64,000 nucleotides of DNA from Falsiroseomonas sp051433195 (GTDB taxonomy: Bacteria; Pseudomonadota; Alphaproteobacteria; Acetobacterales; Acetobacteraceae). Shown here in pieces: positions 15,953 to 24,355 of this stretch. A program made the position numbers and the translations under genes. The notes under the pieces are model-generated. The model saw only the letters and a list, made by a program, of their open reading frames with translations. It had not been told where the DNA came from and did no database searches. Numbering within the stretch: position 1 is the first letter of the stretch; every line of letters begins with the position of its first letter. The stretch is from contig NZ_JBHMFT010000016.1 of the NCBI RefSeq assembly GCF_051433195.1, forward strand, positions 70,715 to 134,714, given 5' to 3'.

Positions 15953-17728
15953 ATGACACCGACCGCCGACCTCTTCGCCACGATGCGCGCCCATGTGGTG
16001 GATGCGCTGCGCCAGATCCTGCCCGAACTGCCGGCGGAGGCCTTCACGCGCGTCCTGGTGGAGCCGCCAAAGGATCTGGCGCATGGCGACATGTCGACCA
16101 ACGGCGCGATGGTGGTGGCCAAGCTGGCGAAGATGCCGCCGCCGAAGCTCGCCGCATTGCTGTGCGAGAAGCTGGCCGCGCTGCCGATGCTGGTGGAGGC
16201 AACGCCCGCCGGACCAGGCTTCGTGAACCTGCGGCTGGATGCTGGCTTTGTGCGCGGCGTGGTGCCGGCGGTGCTGATCGCCGGGCCGGCCTATGGCGAC
16301 GGGCCGGCGCGGCAAGGCGGGCCGGTGAACGTCGAATACGTCTCCGCCAACCCGACCGGGCCGATGCATGTCGGGCATTGCCGCGGCGCCGTGGTGGGCG
16401 ACGCGCTGGCGCTGCTGCTGCGCAAGGCCGGCTTCGACGTGACGCGGGAGTACTACGTCAACGATGCCGGCGCCCAGGTCCTGGCGCTCGCCTATGCCAC
16501 CTACTGGCGCTACCTCCAGGCGCTCGGCACCAGCATGACGGAGGAGGAGTACGCGCAATCCGTCCCCGGCGGGCTGCAGTACAAGGGCGAGTACCTGGTG
16601 CCGGTCGGCAGCGCGCTGCGCCAGATCTTCAAGGAGACCCTGGCCGAACCGGGCGCCATGCCGGCAGCCGCCACGCACTGGCTGGATACGGTGCGGGATT
16701 TCACCGTGGAAGCCATGATGTCCTCGATCCGGGAGGATCTGGCGGCGCTCGGCGTGCAGCACGACGTCTTCATCAGCGAGCGCAGCATCGTGGCGGAGGG
16801 CTGGCTGGAGAAGGCCGAGGCGACGCTGGCGGCGAAGGATCTGATCTACACCGGCGTGCTGGAGCCGCCGAAGGGCAAGACGCCGGATGACTGGGAGCCG
16901 CGGCCGCAGACCCTGTTCCGCGCGACCTCCTATGGCGACGACGTCGACCGCCCCCTGCGCAAATCCGATGGCTCCGGCACCTACTTCGCCAATGACGTGG
17001 CGAACCACCTGGCCAAGATCGAGCGCGGCTTTCCGCAGCTGGTGCAGGTGTGGGGCGCCGACCATGGCGGCTACGTCAAGCGGATGCAGGCCGCCGTCGC
17101 GGCGCTGTCGGACCGCAAGGTGAGCCTCGATGTGGTGCTGACGCAGATCGTGCATGTGGTGAAGGATGGCGAGCCGGTCCGCATGTCGAAGCGCGCCGGC
17201 ACCTATGTGACGCTGCGCGACCTGATCGACGAGGTCGGAAAGGATGCCGTCCGCTTCACCATGCTGACGCGCAAGGCGGATGCGCAGATGGAGTTCGACC
17301 TGAACAAGGTCATCGAGCAGTCCCGGGACAATCCGGTGTTCTACGTGCAGTACGCGCATGCCCGCTGCCGGTCGGTGCTGCGATCCGCCGGCGATCCGGA
17401 GGTATCGGCGCTGGCGGAGGCGCCGCTCGATTCGCTGGTGGATGCCACGGAGCTGGCGCTGATCCGCCGCATGGCGGCCTGGCCGCGCACGGTGGAGGCG
17501 GCTGCTGCGGCGCGGGAGCCGCACCGAATCGCGTTCTTTCTCCAAGACTTGGCCAGCGACTTTCATGTATTGTGGAACAGGGGACGCGACGATGCGACGT
17601 TGCGCTTCATCCGGGCGGAGGAGCCGGGGGCGACCCGGGCGCGACTGGCGCTGGTGGCCGCGACGTCGGTGGTCCTGCGCTCTGGCCTCGCGGTGATGGG
17701 GGTCGAACCCGTCGAGGAGATGCGATGA
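15953..17728 (+). CDS. argS: Arginyl-tRNA synthetase
   Basis: A 591-residue class Ia synthetase that charges tRNA-Arg. It has the N-terminal additional domain, the HIGH-like SANPTGPMHVGHCRGA, GADHGGYVKRM, the KMSK counterpart RMSKRAGTYV and an all-helical anticodon-binding C-terminus ending GLAVMGVEPVEEMR. The last four bases (ATGA) overlap the start of the SPOR gene. Confidence 0.97.
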   Translation: MTPTADLFATMRAHVVDALRQILPELPAEAFTRVLVEPPKDLAHGDMSTNGAMVVAKLAKMPPPKLAALLCEKLAALPMLVEATPAGPGFVNLRLDAGFVRGVVPAVLIAGPAYGDGPARQGGPVNVEYVSANPTGPMHVGHCRGAVVGDALALLLRKAGFDVTREYYVNDAGAQVLALAYATYWRYLQALGTSMTEEEYAQSVPGGLQYKGEYLVPVGSALRQIFKETLAEPGAMPAAATHWLDTVRDFTVEAMMSSIREDLAALGVQHDVFISERSIVAEGWLEKAEATLAAKDLIYTGVLEPPKGKTPDDWEPRPQTLFRATSYGDDVDRPLRKSDGSGTYFANDVANHLAKIERGFPQLVQVWGADHGGYVKRMQAAVAALSDRKVSLDVVLTQIVHVVKDGEPVRMSKRAGTYVTLRDLIDEVGKDAVRFTMLTRKADAQMEFDLNKVIEQSRDNPVFYVQYAHARCRSVLRSAGDPEVSALAEAPLDSLVDATELALIRRMAAWPRTVEAAAAAREPHRIAFFLQDLASDFHVLWNRGRDDATLRFIRAEEPGATRARLALVAATSVVLRSGLAVMGVEPVEEMR

Positions 17729-18495
17729 GCGATGCGATGGTGCCATCCTACCGGGTGCAGCGGGATCGCCCGGGGGTTCCATGGATGATGCTGGCCGCGG
17801 CCGGGGGGCTGCTGGCCGTGGGGGGCGTGGCAGCCGGCGGCTGGTGGGCGTTCCAGAGCATGGGCGGCAGCGGCGTGCCGGTGGTGGAAGCCGACCCACG
17901 CCCCTTCAAGGTGCGCCCGGACGATCCCGGCGGGCTGCGCGTGCCGAACCAGAATGCGCTGGTGCTGGAACGCCCCGGCAACCGGCAGGCCCAGGCAGCG
18001 CCGCGCGCCGATGGCTTGGTGCCGGAGGCCGAGGCGCCGAACCTGGCGCTGCTGCGCGCCGCCGTGGCGCCGCCGCCGGTGATCGCGCCGCGGCCGGTGC
18101 CCACGCCGCAGTCGGATGCCGTGGTGGCGACCGAGGCGCCGGAGGAGGAGGTGACGCTGGCCTCCCTGCCATTCCCGCCGCCGGCCGCGCCCGAACCGCC
18201 AGGCGCCGCGACGACGGTTGCCGCCGCCGTGCCGGCGCCGGTTGCTGGCGGCCGGGCGCTGGTGCAGCTCGCCGCGGTGGGCAGCGAGGAGGCCGCGCGC
18301 GGCGAATGGGACCGGCTGGCGCGGCGTGCGCCGGAGCTGTTCCAGGGCCGCAGCCCCGTGGTGCAGCGGGTGGAGCGCGAAGGCGGCTCGCCGCTGTTCC
18401 GCCTGCGCGCCAGCGGCTTCGCCGATTCGGATTCGGCTGCGCAGTTCTGCGAACAGGCCCGCGCCCGCAGCCTCGCCTGCATCCTGGTGCGCTGA
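17725..18495 (+). CDS. SPOR domain-containing inner-membrane protein
   Basis: A 256-residue bitopic protein. A short cytoplasmic N-terminus is followed by one membrane helix (about residues 20-43, WMMLAAAGGLL...). A Pro/Ala-rich periplasmic linker leads to a C-terminal SPOR domain (about 172-256; GRALVQLAAVGSEEAARGEW, VEREGGSPLFRLR). SPOR domains bind denuded glycan strands at the division septum. The gene sits between argS and nagZ with an ATGA overlap to argS, a linkage that fits cell-wall turnover during division. Confidence 0.88.
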   Translation: MSDAMVPSYRVQRDRPGVPWMMLAAAGGLLAVGGVAAGGWWAFQSMGGSGVPVVEADPRPFKVRPDDPGGLRVPNQNALVLERPGNRQAQAAPRADGLVPEAEAPNLALLRAAVAPPPVIAPRPVPTPQSDAVVATEAPEEEVTLASLPFPPPAAPEPPGAATTVAAAVPAPVAGGRALVQLAAVGSEEAARGEWDRLARRAPELFQGRSPVVQRVEREGGSPLFRLRASGFADSDSAAQFCEQARARSLACILVR

Positions 18496-18496
18496 G

Positions 18497-19513
18497 TTGA
18501 CACCGAGGGCGGCCATCGTCGGCATCGCCGGCACCACGCTGGCGGCGGAGGAGGTCGCGCTGTTCCGGCGCTGGCGCCCGGCCGGCGCCATCCTGTTCCG
18601 CCGCAATGTCGAGACGCCGGCGCAGGTCACGGCGCTCTGCGCGGCGCTGCGTGAGGAATTGGGCGCGGAGGCACCGATCCTGGTGGACCAGGAAGGCGGT
18701 CGCGTCGCCCGGCTCCGGCCGCCGCATTGGCCGGATTTCCCGCCGGCGGCGCTGTTCGAGGAGGCGCCTTCCATGGCGGCGGAGGCGAATGCCACGCTGC
18801 TCGGGCTGGAATGCGCGCGGCTCGGGCTGGACGTGGTCTGCGCGCCGGTGCTCGACCTGCGGCTGGCTGGCGCGCACCAGATCATCGGCGACCGTGCCTT
18901 CTCGGACCAGCCGGCGGAGGTCGCGCGGCTGGGCGCGGCCTGGGTGCGCGGGCTGCAACAGGCCGGGTGCATCCCGGTGGTGAAGCATATTCCCGGGCAT
19001 GGCCGGGCGCAGGTCGACAGCCACGAATCGCTGCCCCGCGTCGCCGCGGACCGTGCCGCGCTGGCGGCGGACCTGGCGCCGTTCCGGGCGCTGGCGGCGG
19101 CGGATGGCGGGACCGGGCTTTGGGCGATGACGGCGCACATCCTGTATGAGGCGCTGGATGCGGCGCTGCCGGCGACACTCTCGCCCGGGATCATCCGGGA
19201 CGTGATCCGCGGCGAGATCGGCTTCGACGGCGTGCTGGTCTCGGACGATCTGGCGATGGGGGCGATGGCGGGGCTTTCGAAGGATCTGCCGGCGGCGACC
19301 ATCGCGGCGGGCTGCGACCTGGCGCTGCATTGCACCGGGGTGCTGGCGGAGTCCGCCGCGCTGCTGGAAGCCTGCCCGGCGCTCGGCACGCGGGCGGCGC
19401 ACCGGATGCAGGCGGCGCGCGATGCCATGCTGGCAGCCAGGCGCACGCTGGACCCGATATTGCTGGCGGAGATCCGCGACCGCCTGCTGGCCACGAAGAC
19501 GGCCTTCGCGTGA
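18497..19513 (+). CDS. nagZ: Beta-N-acetylhexosaminidase (peptidoglycan recycling)
   Basis: A 338-residue glycoside hydrolase family 3 protein. It carries LVDQEGGRVARL and the NagZ catalytic loop KHIPGHGRAQVDSHESLP with the general-acid His-Asp pair, and VLVSDDLAMGAM with the nucleophile Asp. It cleaves GlcNAc from anhydro-muropeptides in the cytoplasm. A TTG start at 18497, one base after the preceding stop, is used; no ATG or GTG fits. This start supports translational coupling. Confidence 0.92.
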   Translation: MTPRAAIVGIAGTTLAAEEVALFRRWRPAGAILFRRNVETPAQVTALCAALREELGAEAPILVDQEGGRVARLRPPHWPDFPPAALFEEAPSMAAEANATLLGLECARLGLDVVCAPVLDLRLAGAHQIIGDRAFSDQPAEVARLGAAWVRGLQQAGCIPVVKHIPGHGRAQVDSHESLPRVAADRAALAADLAPFRALAAADGGTGLWAMTAHILYEALDAALPATLSPGIIRDVIRGEIGFDGVLVSDDLAMGAMAGLSKDLPAATIAAGCDLALHCTGVLAESAALLEACPALGTRAAHRMQAARDAMLAARRTLDPILLAEIRDRLLATKTAFA

Positions 19514-20208
19514 TCGGCGAAATCGCGGCGATCGCGGTGGCGGCCATCCTGGCCATCACCCTGCACGAGGCGGCGCATGGCTATGCGGCGCGCGCGCTGG
19601 GCGACGACACGGCCTGGCGGCTCGGCCGGGTCAGCCTGAACCCGCTGCGGCATGTGGACCCGGTGGGCACGCTGCTGGTGCCGGGCCTGCTGCTGGTGAC
19701 GCAGTTGGCGACGCTCGGCCGGGTGGAGGCGATGTTCGGCTGGGCGAAGCCGGTGCCGGTGGACATCTGGCGGCTGCGCGACCCGCGCTGGGGCATGGTG
19801 CTGGTGGCGGCGGCCGGGCCGGGCATCAACTTCGCCCTGGCCTTCGGCTTCGGGCTGTTCGCCCATGTGGTGACCGCGGCGGATGGCGTGCTGCCGCTGG
19901 CTGCCGGGGACTGGCTGCTGCGCATGGCGGCGCTCAGCATGTTGTACAACGTCATCCTGGCCTGCTTCAATCTGCTGCCGATCCCGCCACTCGATGGTGG
20001 CCGCATCCTGGTCGGCATCCTGCCGGCCCCGGCGGCGCGGGCGGTGGCGGGGCTGGAGCGGTTCGGGCTGCTGATCGTGCTGGGGCTGATCTTCCTGGTG
20101 CCCTATGCGATCCCGGGCTTCGATCCGCTCGGCATCCTGATGCGGGAGGTGGCGTTTCCGGTGCTGCGGGTGATCTTCACGCTATCCGGCCATGGGGGGG
20201 CGCTATGA
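19510..20208 (+). CDS. Site-2 protease family (M50) membrane protease
   Basis: A 232-residue polytopic membrane protein. The zinc motif HEAAH is at residues 19-23 within the first helix, and the second zinc-ligand motif NLLPIPPLDGGRIL is near 155-165. This small single-module rhomboid-like S2P type is common between nagZ and scpA in alphaproteobacteria; its substrate is unknown. GTG start at 19510 overlaps the nagZ stop (GTGA). The stop overlaps the scpA ATG. Confidence 0.9.
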   Translation: MIGEIAAIAVAAILAITLHEAAHGYAARALGDDTAWRLGRVSLNPLRHVDPVGTLLVPGLLLVTQLATLGRVEAMFGWAKPVPVDIWRLRDPRWGMVLVAAAGPGINFALAFGFGLFAHVVTAADGVLPLAAGDWLLRMAALSMLYNVILACFNLLPIPPLDGGRILVGILPAPAARAVAGLERFGLLIVLGLIFLVPYAIPGFDPLGILMREVAFPVLRVIFTLSGHGGAL

Positions 20209-20975
20209 CCGACCCGGTGCTGCACCTGCGGCTGGACGGCTACGAGGGCCCGCTCGACCTGCTGCTGGACCTGGCGCGGGCGCAGAAGCTGGACCTGGCC
20301 GGCATTTCCATCGTCGCACTGGTCGACCAGTACCTGGCGGTGATCGATCAGGCGCGAGGCATGCGGCTGGAATTGCAGGCGGATTGGCTGGTGATGGCCG
20401 CCTGGCTCGCCTGGCTGAAATCCCGCCTGCTGCTGCCCAAGGAAGAAGCCGGGGAGGATGAGGACCCGGAGGCGCTGGCCAGCCGCCTGACCGACCGGCT
20501 GGCGGAGCTGGAGGCGATGCGCGCGGGTGCCGGGTGGCTCGGCCGTTGCGACCAATTGGGGCGCGACGTGTTCGGCCGTGGCGCGCCCGAGAACCTGACG
20601 GTGGAGGATCGCTCCGGCCTGCGGGCGGACCTGGCGGCGCTGTGCCAGGCCTATGTCGCGGGGCGGCGGCGCGCCCTGGCCCTGCGGCCCTACCGGCCCA
20701 AGCCGCGGCGGCTGTGGTCGGTGCAGGAGGCCATCGCGCGGATGACCCGCGTGCTCGGCGACCTGCCGTCCTGGGCCGTGCTGCAACGCTTCCTGCCGGA
20801 TGGCGCGGAGCTGGATGCAGTGGAACGGCGCGCGGCGCTGGCCAGCACCTTGATCGCGAGCCTTGAGATGGCGCGTGGCGGCGGGCTCGATTTGCGGCAG
20901 GACCGCGCCTTCGGGCCGATCCTGCTGCGCCGCGCCGAGAACGCGGAGAAGGCGGGCGATGTCAGAGCCGCCTGA
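20205..20975 (+). CDS. scpA: Segregation and condensation protein A
   Basis: A 256-residue kleisin subunit that bridges SMC heads in the condensin complex. The N-terminal signature YEGPLDLLLDLARAQKLDL and the SMC-neck-binding helices are present. The C-terminal winged-helix part reads LQRFLPDGAELDAVERRAAL. The ATGA overlap with the M50 gene and a 17-bp overlap with scpB show a tightly coupled operon. No smc gene is in the window. Confidence 0.93.
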   Translation: MTDPVLHLRLDGYEGPLDLLLDLARAQKLDLAGISIVALVDQYLAVIDQARGMRLELQADWLVMAAWLAWLKSRLLLPKEEAGEDEDPEALASRLTDRLAELEAMRAGAGWLGRCDQLGRDVFGRGAPENLTVEDRSGLRADLAALCQAYVAGRRRALALRPYRPKPRRLWSVQEAIARMTRVLGDLPSWAVLQRFLPDGAELDAVERRAALASTLIASLEMARGGGLDLRQDRAFGPILLRRAENAEKAGDVRAA

Positions 20976-21585
20976 GAACGGGCTGCCTGAGAACGGGCCG
21001 CCCGAGACGGAAGCCCCGCCGGTCAGTGCCGCGGCGATCCGGCTGGCGGAGGCGCTGGTCTTCGCCTCGGACCGCCCCGTGACGCCCGCGCGGCTGCAAC
21101 CGCTGCTGGCGGAAGGCGAGCAGGCGGAGGCGGTGTTCCGCGAATTGTCCCGCGCGCTGGAAGGCCGTGGCGTGGTGCTGACCGAGGTCGGCGGCGGCTT
21201 CGTGCTGCGCACCGCGCCCGACCTCGCCAGCGCGCTTACCCGGGTGATCGAGGTGCCGCGCCGGCTGCCGCGCGCGGCGATGGAGGCGCTGGCGGTGATT
21301 GCCTGGCACCAGCCCTGCACCCGCGCCGAGATCGAGGAGATCCGCGGCGCAGGCCTGGCGCAGGCGACGCTCGAATCGCTGCTGGAACACGGGCTGGTGG
21401 CGCCGCGCGGGCACAAGGAGGTGCCGGGTCGGCCGACCTTGTGGGGCACCACGTCGCGCTTCCTGGAGCAGTTCGGCCTGAAGTCGCTGCGAGACCTGCC
21501 GCGGCGGGAGGAGCTGGTCAGCGGCGACGCCGCGCCGCTGTTCAGCACACAGGACGCGCCGCCCAAGACGCCGGAAGGCGACTGA
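20959..21585 (+). CDS. scpB: Segregation and condensation protein B
   Basis: A 208-residue winged-helix dimer that binds ScpA. The conserved central helix AMEALAVIAWHQPCTRAEIEEIRG and the C-terminal GRPTLWGTTSRFLEQFGLKSL are diagnostic. The N-terminus has a short acidic repeat (PENGLPENGPPE). It begins inside scpA at 20959. Nothing convincing follows for 163 bp. Confidence 0.94.
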   Translation: MSEPPENGLPENGPPETEAPPVSAAAIRLAEALVFASDRPVTPARLQPLLAEGEQAEAVFRELSRALEGRGVVLTEVGGGFVLRTAPDLASALTRVIEVPRRLPRAAMEALAVIAWHQPCTRAEIEEIRGAGLAQATLESLLEHGLVAPRGHKEVPGRPTLWGTTSRFLEQFGLKSLRDLPRREELVSGDAAPLFSTQDAPPKTPEGD

Positions 21586-21643
21586 CGATGCTGATCCTGG
21601 TGCACCCCTGCGACCCGCCGGCTTCCGGCGGGGCGAGCGCCCG

Positions 21644-21739
21644 GTCGCGGCACTGCCGCGACGCGCAAGCCGCAAGTGCGGCGAGCCAAGCGTCCGGATG
21701 GACGCGCCCGGCGCTTGAGGGGCGTCGGCTCGCCGACGC
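21644..21739. repeat. Cluster of three short perfect hairpins
   Basis: Three inverted repeats lie in the scpB-ABC gap: GTCGCGGCA/TGCCGCGAC at 21644-21662, GCGTCC/GGACGC at 21690-21705 and GCGTCGGC/GCCGACGC at 21722-21739. The last ends 9 bp before the TTG start of the ABC ATPase gene. They may act as an operon boundary or mRNA-stabilising structures; there is no T-run after any of them, so simple rho-independent termination is not shown. Confidence 0.55.
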
Positions 21740-21748
21740 ACAGAAAAA

Positions 21749-22816
21749 TTGAGTATCCGGTTCGAAGGCGTGTCGCACCACTACCCGGAGCGTGGGGTGG
21801 TGCTGCGGGATCTGGACCTGGAGGTCGGCCCGGGGGAGATCCTGTGCCTGCTCGGCCCCTCCGGCTGCGGCAAGACCACGCTGCTGCGCCTCGCCTCGGG
21901 GCTGGAGCCGTTGCAGGCCGGGCGCATCACGCTGGATGGGCAGTTGATCGCGGAGCCGGGGCGGGAGACGCCGCCGGAAGCCCGTGGCGTCGGCTTCGTG
22001 TTCCAGGACTACGCGCTGTTCCCGCATCTGACGGTGGCGGAAAACGTCGCCTTCGGGCTGCGCTTCGTGCCGCGCGGCCAGCGCAAGTGGCGGATCATGG
22101 ATTCGCTGGCGCGGGTGGGGCTGGAGGCCTTCGCCGAATCCTGGCCGCACATGCTCTCGGGCGGTCAGCAGCAGCGCGTGGCGCTGGCCCGGGCGCTCGC
22201 GCCGCGGCCCGCCGTGTTGCTGCTGGATGAAGCCTTCGCCAGCCTCGATGCAAGGCTCCGCGAACAGGTGCGCGACGATACGCTGCACGTGCTGCAACAG
22301 GCCGGCATCGCCACCCTGATCGTGACGCATGATTCGGAGGAGGCGATGTTCATGGCCGACCGGATCGCGCTGATGAATGCGGGCCGTATCGAGCAGCTCG
22401 GCGCGCCCTCCGCCCTGTATCTGGCGCCGCGCAGCCGCTTCGTCGCGACCTTCCTGGGCGAGGTGAACCGGATGCCCGCGCGGGTGCGGGACGGCCAGGT
22501 GGAAACCCCGATCGGCGGCCTGAAGCTGCGCGAGACGGATGGCGTGCGGGAAGGTGAGGCGGCGGAGGTGCTGCTGCGCCCCGAAGGCCTGCGGGTGATG
22601 GCGCCGGAGGCCAGCAACGGCACGCTGGCGGAGGTCGAGGCCTGCCGGCTGCTCGGCGCCACCACGCTGGTGCACCTGGCGGTGGCGGACGGGCAGGGCG
22701 GCCTGCTGCACCTGCACGCCCGGCTGCCGCCCGGCGCCTGGCTCAGCCGGGGTGATCGCGTGGCCGTTGCGATGGACCCGGAACGGGCCTTCGTATTCCC
22801 GGCCGAGGCTCCCTAG
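21749..22816 (+). CDS. ABC transporter ATP-binding protein (FbpC/PotA-like)
   Basis: A 355-residue ATPase. It has Walker A GPSGCGKTT (about 36-44), Q-loop VFQDYALFPHLTVAENV, signature LSGGQQQRVALARAL, Walker B LLLDEAFASLD and the switch His in VTHDSEEA. A C-terminal TOBE-type domain (about 280-355) is typical of iron(III), polyamine or sulfate importers. No permease or binding-protein gene is adjacent, so the substrate is unknown. It starts with TTG at 21749, just after a strong hairpin. Confidence 0.88.
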   Translation: MSIRFEGVSHHYPERGVVLRDLDLEVGPGEILCLLGPSGCGKTTLLRLASGLEPLQAGRITLDGQLIAEPGRETPPEARGVGFVFQDYALFPHLTVAENVAFGLRFVPRGQRKWRIMDSLARVGLEAFAESWPHMLSGGQQQRVALARALAPRPAVLLLDEAFASLDARLREQVRDDTLHVLQQAGIATLIVTHDSEEAMFMADRIALMNAGRIEQLGAPSALYLAPRSRFVATFLGEVNRMPARVRDGQVETPIGGLKLRETDGVREGEAAEVLLRPEGLRVMAPEASNGTLAEVEACRLLGATTLVHLAVADGQGGLLHLHARLPPGAWLSRGDRVAVAMDPERAFVFPAEAP

Positions 22817-22919
22817 ATAGGGTGTGCGGGTTGCGACTGGATTGGCGTTGGGCGGCGTTCCTGCTAACGGGTTCGCCCCGCCTGGCCTGCATGCCGCATG
22901 GCGTCGGGGATGAGGATTC

Positions 22920-23462
22920 ATGCTGGGTCTCGACTGGACCGAACTCGCGCTGATCGCCGTTGTCGCTGTGGTCGTCATCGGCCCCAAGGACCTGCCGGAT
23001 GCTGTCCGCAGCATCGCCAAGGGCATCCAGAAGCTGCGTCGCATGGCCGGGGAGTTCCAGGGCCAGGTGGACGAGGTGGTGCGCGAGGCGAAGCTGGAAG
23101 ACGTGCGCAACCAGATCAACGATATCCGCAACTTCAACGTGCGCGACATCGTGGAAAAGGAGGTCGACCGCGACGGTTCGCTGCGGAAGACCTTCTCGGA
23201 GGACCCGCTGCGCGAGGCCTTCGACACCCGCCCGCCGGTGCATGGTGCCGAGGTGACGCCGCCGCCCGTGGCAGCCCCCGCGGCCGATCCGCCGCGGGCC
23301 GAGGCGCCGGCCTTCATTCCGCCTGGCGCCACGCCACCGATCGCGGCCGAACCCATGGCCACACCGGTTGCCCCCCCGGCACCCGAAGCCGCGCCGGCCT
23401 TCGTGCCACCCGCGGCCGAGGCGAAGCCACCCACCGGCACCCCCGCCGGCACCGCCACCTGA
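22920..23462 (+). CDS. tatB: Sec-independent translocase subunit TatB
   Basis: A 180-residue protein. One N-terminal membrane helix (LDWTELALIAVVAVVVIGPKD) with the TatB hallmark IGPKDLP is followed by an amphipathic helix (IAKGIQKLRRMAGEFQGQV). A Pro/Ala-rich acidic tail (about residues 105-180) ends the protein. TatB with TatC forms the receptor for twin-arginine signal peptides. The gene is followed 18 bp later by tatC. No tatA precedes it. Confidence 0.93.
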   Translation: MLGLDWTELALIAVVAVVVIGPKDLPDAVRSIAKGIQKLRRMAGEFQGQVDEVVREAKLEDVRNQINDIRNFNVRDIVEKEVDRDGSLRKTFSEDPLREAFDTRPPVHGAEVTPPPVAAPAADPPRAEAPAFIPPGATPPIAAEPMATPVAPPAPEAAPAFVPPAAEAKPPTGTPAGTAT

Positions 23463-23480
23463 CAGACGGATCCCCCCACA

Positions 23481-24272
23481 GTGCCGCGTGATCCGACCGA
23501 CGAGATCGACGACAAGCCGATGCCGTTGATCGAGCACCTGATGGAGCTGCGCACGCGGCTCCTCTGGTCGCTCGGTGCCTTCATCATCGCCTTCGCGGTC
23601 TGCTACTACTTTTCCCGCCAGATCTACGGCTTCCTCGCCGCGCCCCTGGCGGACATCCTGCAGGCGCAGGGGATGGGCGAGCGCCGGATGATCTTCACGG
23701 CGCTGTACGAGGCGTTCTTCACCTACCTGAAGGTCGCCTTCTTCGGCGCCACCTTCTTCAGCTTTCCGATGTGGGCGACGCAGCTTTGGCTGTTCATCGC
23801 GCCCGGGCTCTACAAGAGCGAGAAGAACGCGATCACGCCGTTCCTGGTGGCCTCGCCCTTCCTGTTCGTCATGGGCGCGGCACTGGCCTACTATTTCATC
23901 TTCCCGATGGCCTGGAGCTTCTTCATCAGCTTCGAGACGCCGCAGGAAGCCGGCACCGTCGCCATCCAGCTGGAGGCCAAGGTCAGCGAGTACCTGTCCC
24001 TGGTCATGCACATGATCCTGGCCTTCGGCATCGCCTTCCAGTTGCCGGTGGCACTGACGCTGATGGCCCGCGTCGGCATCGTGACCGTGGATGGGCTGCG
24101 GCGCGGCCGGCGCTATGCGATCGTCGGCATGTTCGTGGTCGCCGCCATCATCACGCCGCCGGACATCATCAGCCAGATCGGCCTGGCCGTGCCGATGATC
24201 CTGCTCTACGAGATCTCGATCCTGGCCGCGGTCTGGATGGGGCGGAAGAAGGACGCGGCGGCGAAGACCTGA
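23481..24272 (+). CDS. tatC: Sec-independent translocase subunit TatC
   Basis: A 263-residue polytopic protein with six predicted helices. The N-terminal MPLIEHLMELRTRLLWSL is the conserved cytoplasmic region that recognises the twin-arginine motif. The conserved first periplasmic loop and Phe/Pro-rich segments are also present. GTG start at 23481. It is part of the tatBC pair and lies 83 bp before serS. Confidence 0.95.
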   Translation: MPRDPTDEIDDKPMPLIEHLMELRTRLLWSLGAFIIAFAVCYYFSRQIYGFLAAPLADILQAQGMGERRMIFTALYEAFFTYLKVAFFGATFFSFPMWATQLWLFIAPGLYKSEKNAITPFLVASPFLFVMGAALAYYFIFPMAWSFFISFETPQEAGTVAIQLEAKVSEYLSLVMHMILAFGIAFQLPVALTLMARVGIVTVDGLRRGRRYAIVGMFVVAAIITPPDIISQIGLAVPMILLYEISILAAVWMGRKKDAAAKT

Positions 24273-24355
24273 GGGGCGCGGCCCCTCGGCGCCTTCATTG
24301 ACGGCCGCGCCCGGCTGCCCTAGCCGCAGGTCCGCAGTCTTTCGGGTCCAGTTCC

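Noticed and set aside
21588..21752. 54-codon frame between scpB and the ABC ATPase
   Set aside because: The region is dominated by hairpins, the predicted peptide has no family, and it overlaps the ATPase start.
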